Assembly (NCBI GenBank): GCA_030018495.1
Contig: JASEFS010000014.1
Span: 1 to 64,000 of the forward strand
DNA length: 64,000 bases
Reading direction: 5' to 3'
Source: Deltaproteobacteria bacterium
GTDB taxonomy: Bacteria > Desulfobacterota > Desulfobaccia > Desulfobaccales > 0-14-0-80-60-11
Below, one piece after another: positions 60,663 to 64,000 of the stretch; within the stretch, counting starts at the first letter, position 1, and each line of letters begins with the position of its first letter. The notes under the pieces were generated by a model. It did not search any database, was not told where the DNA came from, and worked only from the letters and a program-made list of their open reading frames with translations. The position numbers were made by a program, and so were the translations under genes.

Positions 60663-61004
60663 TCAGCAGGTCAGGTGCAGCGCTGCGGCCAAGCGCCGCT
60701 TTCCGGCTTGGGCGTTGATCACCTGGACGGCCTGGCGGGTGGGCAGCTCCACCAGTTCGATGCCCTTGTCCTTGAGATAAGCGGCCAGCTCGGAATCCAC
60801 CTGCATGCGGCCCGGCTGGCCTTTTCCAACTACCAGGACCTGGGGATCGGCGTCCAACACCTCGAAAATGTCCGGGAGCTGCAAAAGATGGCTTTCCTGA
60901 CGCCACCAGTCCTTTTTGATATGGCCCGGCCAGATGAGCAGATCCTGGGAATAGGAGACGCCGTCAATGACAATGTGCCCAAAGTCATAGCTGTCTATAT
61001 GCAT
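60663..61004 (-). CDS. Mth938/NDUFAF3-like domain protein
   Basis: MHIDSYDFGHIVIDGVSYSQDLLIWPGHIKKDWWRQESHLL...PQVLVVGKGQPGRMQV. Confidence 0.75.
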   Translation of the reverse strand: MHIDSYDFGHIVIDGVSYSQDLLIWPGHIKKDWWRQESHLLQLPDIFEVLDADPQVLVVGKGQPGRMQVDSELAAYLKDKGIELVELPTRQAVQVINAQAGKRRLAAALHLTC

Positions 61005-61006
61005 TT

Positions 61007-61546
61007 TTACGGTGCCCCCCGTCCACCCCGCCAGGGATCGAAATAGGGCGGGGTAAACCAATGTTCCAATGCCGGGTCGTAGTCGTACCATTCCCTGGGA
61101 ATAGGATAATACCACTTTTCCCAGACAGGGTAGGAACCCAGGTGGATTTGCCGGGCTTTAAGAAGCGGGGCGCCCTCGTGGGTCCCTTGCACGACCCCGG
61201 CTACAGTCACCTTGCGCTTGGCGATGTAATAGGAAGGAGGCAGAAATTCGTCGCTCAATACATAAAATGTGCCGTGCGCGGGTCCGTAAGGCTCTAAGGA
61301 GGGGCTAAGTTCCTGCTGGCTGACGGCCAGGAGGCTTTTGTCGTCCTTCAGAGACACGGAGATTATTTCACCGCCCAAAACAACCGTTTTCCCCTTGAAT
61401 CTTGCCGGATCGGCCTGAAGCGCGGCGAAATCAAGGGGCGCGCCCGGGTCCAGGCGGGCCTCCTGGACATACCTCTGGGAAATGGCCGGGCCGCAGCCGC
61501 ACAGCACGGCGGTCAGCGCCAGGCCGGCAAAAAGTTTGGCAAGCAC
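61007..61546 (-). CDS. Slp-family outer-membrane lipoprotein
   Basis: 179 aa; lipobox-like VLCGCGPAIS; PARFKGKTVVLGGEIISV. Confidence 0.8.
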   Translation of the reverse strand: MLAKLFAGLALTAVLCGCGPAISQRYVQEARLDPGAPLDFAALQADPARFKGKTVVLGGEIISVSLKDDKSLLAVSQQELSPSLEPYGPAHGTFYVLSDEFLPPSYYIAKRKVTVAGVVQGTHEGAPLLKARQIHLGSYPVWEKWYYPIPREWYDYDPALEHWFTPPYFDPWRGGRGAP

Positions 61547-61647
61547 GGGATTTCCTTTTCGCCGAAATTTATTTTACATAAAATAAAAACATTATACCGG
61601 AAAGCAAGGCTGCGAGGTCTGAGCCGACCCAGGGCGCAGCCGGAAAA

Positions 61648-62430
61648 ATGCTCATGAAGAGAAAACGGCAGGCAGATGACAGAGCAGGGCAGGTGGACCT
61701 GAGCCGGGTGGCCGTGGTCCTCTATCGGCCCCAGTTGCCGGAAAATATCGGGGCGGTGGCCCGGGCCGCCTGCAACATGGGGCTGGAGCGCCTTATCGTG
61801 GTTCAGCCCGAAAGCCTGCACCCGGAGCGTATGCGCATGATGGCGACCCCGGCGGCCTCCCATGTCCTGGAAAAAATCGAAGCCTATGACGACCTCGCCT
61901 CAGCCCTGGCCGCGTTTTCTTATGTCGTGGGCACCACCGCCCGCCGGGGCGGGCTGCGCCGGGAGCTTTATGATCCCCGGGAAATGGCCCTGCGCCTGGT
62001 GGAGACCGCCAAAAATAATGATGTGGCGCTGCTCTTCGGCCCGGAAAATTGGGGGCTGACCAACAAGGAACTGCCTTTCTGCCACGCCCTGGTGACCATC
62101 CCCACCGCGGGCTGCGCCAGCCTGAACCTGGCCCAGGCGGTCCTGATACTGGCCTACGAACTCTGGCTGGTCCGCCATTCCAAGCCCAGATTTGAACCGC
62201 GGCTCGCGAATGTCCGGGAACTGGAGTCCATGTATGACATGCTCAAAGAGACCCTGGTGAAGATCGATTTTATCAGCCACCAGAATCCGGACTACTGGAT
62301 GATGAACGTGCGCCGGTTGTTCAACCGCCACGGCCTCCGGGCCCGCGAAACCCAGGTGGTCAAGGGCATCTGTCGCCAAATCGACTGGTATGTCAAGCGG
62401 CGGCTGTCATCAGAAGAAGGGAACAAGTGA
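61648..62430 (+). CDS. TrmJ-like RNA methyltransferase (TrmH group)
   Basis: 260 aa; VVLYRPQLPENIGAVARAACNMGLERLIVV, LLFGPENWGLTNKELPFCHALVTIPT. Confidence 0.9.
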   Translation: MLMKRKRQADDRAGQVDLSRVAVVLYRPQLPENIGAVARAACNMGLERLIVVQPESLHPERMRMMATPAASHVLEKIEAYDDLASALAAFSYVVGTTARRGGLRRELYDPREMALRLVETAKNNDVALLFGPENWGLTNKELPFCHALVTIPTAGCASLNLAQAVLILAYELWLVRHSKPRFEPRLANVRELESMYDMLKETLVKIDFISHQNPDYWMMNVRRLFNRHGLRARETQVVKGICRQIDWYVKRRLSSEEGNK

Positions 62431-62667
62431 AGTTGGCATGGATTTGGCATTACAAAATCAAGGTGGAGTGGCATAGCCGGAGGGGCGGCGGTTTAGGAGT
62501 TGGCTTCCCTGGCAAAATGTGCTATGAGTGACATGGGGAAAACGCCGTGTGCAACCAGCGTCGGCGCAACGTCCTTGGCCCTACGGCTGGTCGACTGTAC
62601 CAGATGTCAATGCTCATTCTTTTCGCGCTAACTGAAAAAAAACTATTAAGCGGAGCAGGGTTGCATC

Positions 62668-64000
62668 ATGAATTTAGCTGAACGCCTCCTCAAAGAAAAG
62701 ATTTTGACCCGGGAACAATTGGGCTTGGCGCTTAATCGCCAGAAGAAGCAGCGGGGTTATCTGGCCAAGCATCTTCTGGAGCTGAACCTGGTGGACCCGG
62801 AGGTGCTGGCCAGGCTTTCGCCGCCCTTCCCGCCGGTAGCCCACACCTTTGCCGACTTGGGCATTCCGGAGACGCTTCTGGCGCAATTATTTCTGAAACA
62901 CGCGTTCTTCAAGGAATACGTCACCTCCAAGGAGATGGCGGAATCCCTGCGGATTCCCGAACATCTGGTAGAGACTTTAATAGAATACCTCAAGGGACAG
63001 AAGTACCTGGACATCAAGCCCCGGGACATTTTGCGCCCGGAGGCCGGCCACCTGGCGGTGGAACTGCGCTACACCCTGAGTGACGGCGGCAAGAAGCGGG
63101 CGGAGCAGTTCCTGGAATTCAACAGCTATGTGGGACCGGCCCCGGTGACGCTGGAGGATTACTGGGACTGGGTGGAGATGCAATCCATTCAGCAGGTCCA
63201 GGTAGACGAAGAAAAACTTCGGGAGGTTTTCTCGGATTACGTAGTGCAGGATGAGATTCTTTACAAGCTGGGCCCGGCCATCATGAGCGGCCGCTCCATC
63301 TTCCTGTTCGGCCCCACCGGCAGCGGCAAGACCGTGCTGGCCAAGGCCATCGGCGACGCCTTCGAAGACGCGGTGTTTATTCCCTACGCCATTTACGTAT
63401 ATGGCCAAATCATTCGCCTTTATGACGAGGTCAACCATCAGCCGGTCACCGCGACCCACGATGTCACCCGCCAGGACCGCCGCTGGGTGCTGTGCCGGCG
63501 GCCGGTGGTGATAGCCGGCGGCGAAATGACGGAAGACTCCCTGGAGCTCAAGTATAATCCGACTCTAAAATACTACGATGCGCCGCACCAGATGCGGGCC
63601 AACAACGGCATCTTTATTATCGACGATTTCGGACGGCAGAAGGTTTCGCCCCGGCATCTGCTCAACCGCTGGATGTATCCTCTGGAGACCCGCCAGGATT
63701 TCTGCTACCTTAACACCGGGCAGCAGTTTGCCGTGCCTTTCGACCAGCTCATTATTTTCGCCACCAACCTGGACCCTTACGGCCTGGCCGACGCGGCCTT
63801 CCTGCGCCGCATCCGCCACAAGGTCTTCATCGGCCACGTGAACGTGGAACAATACATGGAAATCTTCCGCCGGGTGTGCGATCAGCAGAATATCCGCTTC
63901 AATCCCGAAGTCATCCGGGAAATGATGATCAAACACTACTTTCAGGCCTCCCGGCCCATGTCCGCCTGCCACCCCCGGGACCTCATCGAAAATCTCATCG
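62668..64000 (+). CDS. AAA ATPase with MshEN/GspE-N-like N-terminus (truncated by the window end)
   Basis: Hand translation MNLAERLLKEKILTREQLGLALNRQKKQRGYLAKHLLELNLVDPEVLARL...FLFGPTGSGKTVLAKAIGDAF...FIIDDFG; open to the last base. Confidence 0.75.
   Translation, partial: MNLAERLLKEKILTREQLGLALNRQKKQRGYLAKHLLELNLVDPEVLARLSPPFPPVAHTFADLGIPETLLAQLFLKHAFFKEYVTSKEMAESLRIPEHLVETLIEYLKGQKYLDIKPRDILRPEAGHLAVELRYTLSDGGKKRAEQFLEFNSYVGPAPVTLEDYWDWVEMQSIQQVQVDEEKLREVFSDYVVQDEILYKLGPAIMSGRSIFLFGPTGSGKTVLAKAIGDAFEDAVFIPYAIYVYGQIIRLYDEVNHQPVTATHDVTRQDRRWVLCRRPVVIAGGEMTEDSLELKYNPTLKYYDAPHQMRANNGIFIIDDFGRQKVSPRHLLNRWMYPLETRQDFCYLNTGQQFAVPFDQLIIFATNLDPYGLADAAFLRRIRHKVFIGHVNVEQYMEIFRRVCDQQNIRFNPEVIREMMIKHYFQASRPMSACHPRDLIENLI

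Noticed and set aside
62431-62667. Possible ncRNA or sigma-54 site (TTGGCATGGATTTGGCA) before the AAA ATPase
   Set aside because: GG-N10-GC spacing is present but the -12 half is poor and it lies ~230 bp upstream; no supporting structure

Overview
This 64 kb chromosomal window comes from a high-GC bacterium. Gene content (archaeal-type split glutamate synthase, MetV/FlpD-like proteins, 14-subunit Nuo, CarD, AmrS, Slp) suggests Desulfobacterota or a former deltaproteobacterial lineage; that assignment is inference. On the minus strand there is a ~12.6 kb nitrogen-assimilation block (NifA-like regulator, glnA with a textbook sigma-54 promoter, amt, glnB, then FlpD-like / MetV-like / degenerate GltB-like / GltB / GltA-like), eno, a DUF6600-like Q-rich protein, a Clp1/Grc3-type kinase, rho, coaE, rluD, PIN-TRAM, CarD, ychF, amrS, ihfA and a NapH-like ferredoxin. 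A central plus-strand block carries ArsR, DsrE-like, isochorismatase, LysE, MBL, coaBC, UDG4, NfeD, slipin and a small Rho_N protein. A complete complex I operon (nuoEF-A-B-C-D-G-H-I-J-K-L-M-N) follows, then a mixed tail (YdcF, a degenerate KptA, an HExxH protein, FmdB, an IPCT/DIPPS-like enzyme, Mth938, Slp, TrmJ and a truncated AAA ATPase). The strongest unexplained signals are: (1) a five-gene cluster combining glutamate synthase with FlpD/MvhD-like and MetV-like electron-transfer proteins plus a catalytically degraded GltB paralog; (2) intergenic arrays of 7-bp tandem repeats of several sequence families, usually abutting start/stop codons, with the two arms of a gap often matched as inverted copies; (3) GTAG-headed REP-type palindromes with fixed geometry and varying stems; (4) an AT-rich membrane HNH/zinc-finger gene directly behind rluD. 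No CRISPR array, rRNA, tRNA or transposase was recognised. All calls come from reading the sequence and the supplied ORF translations; no database search was run.
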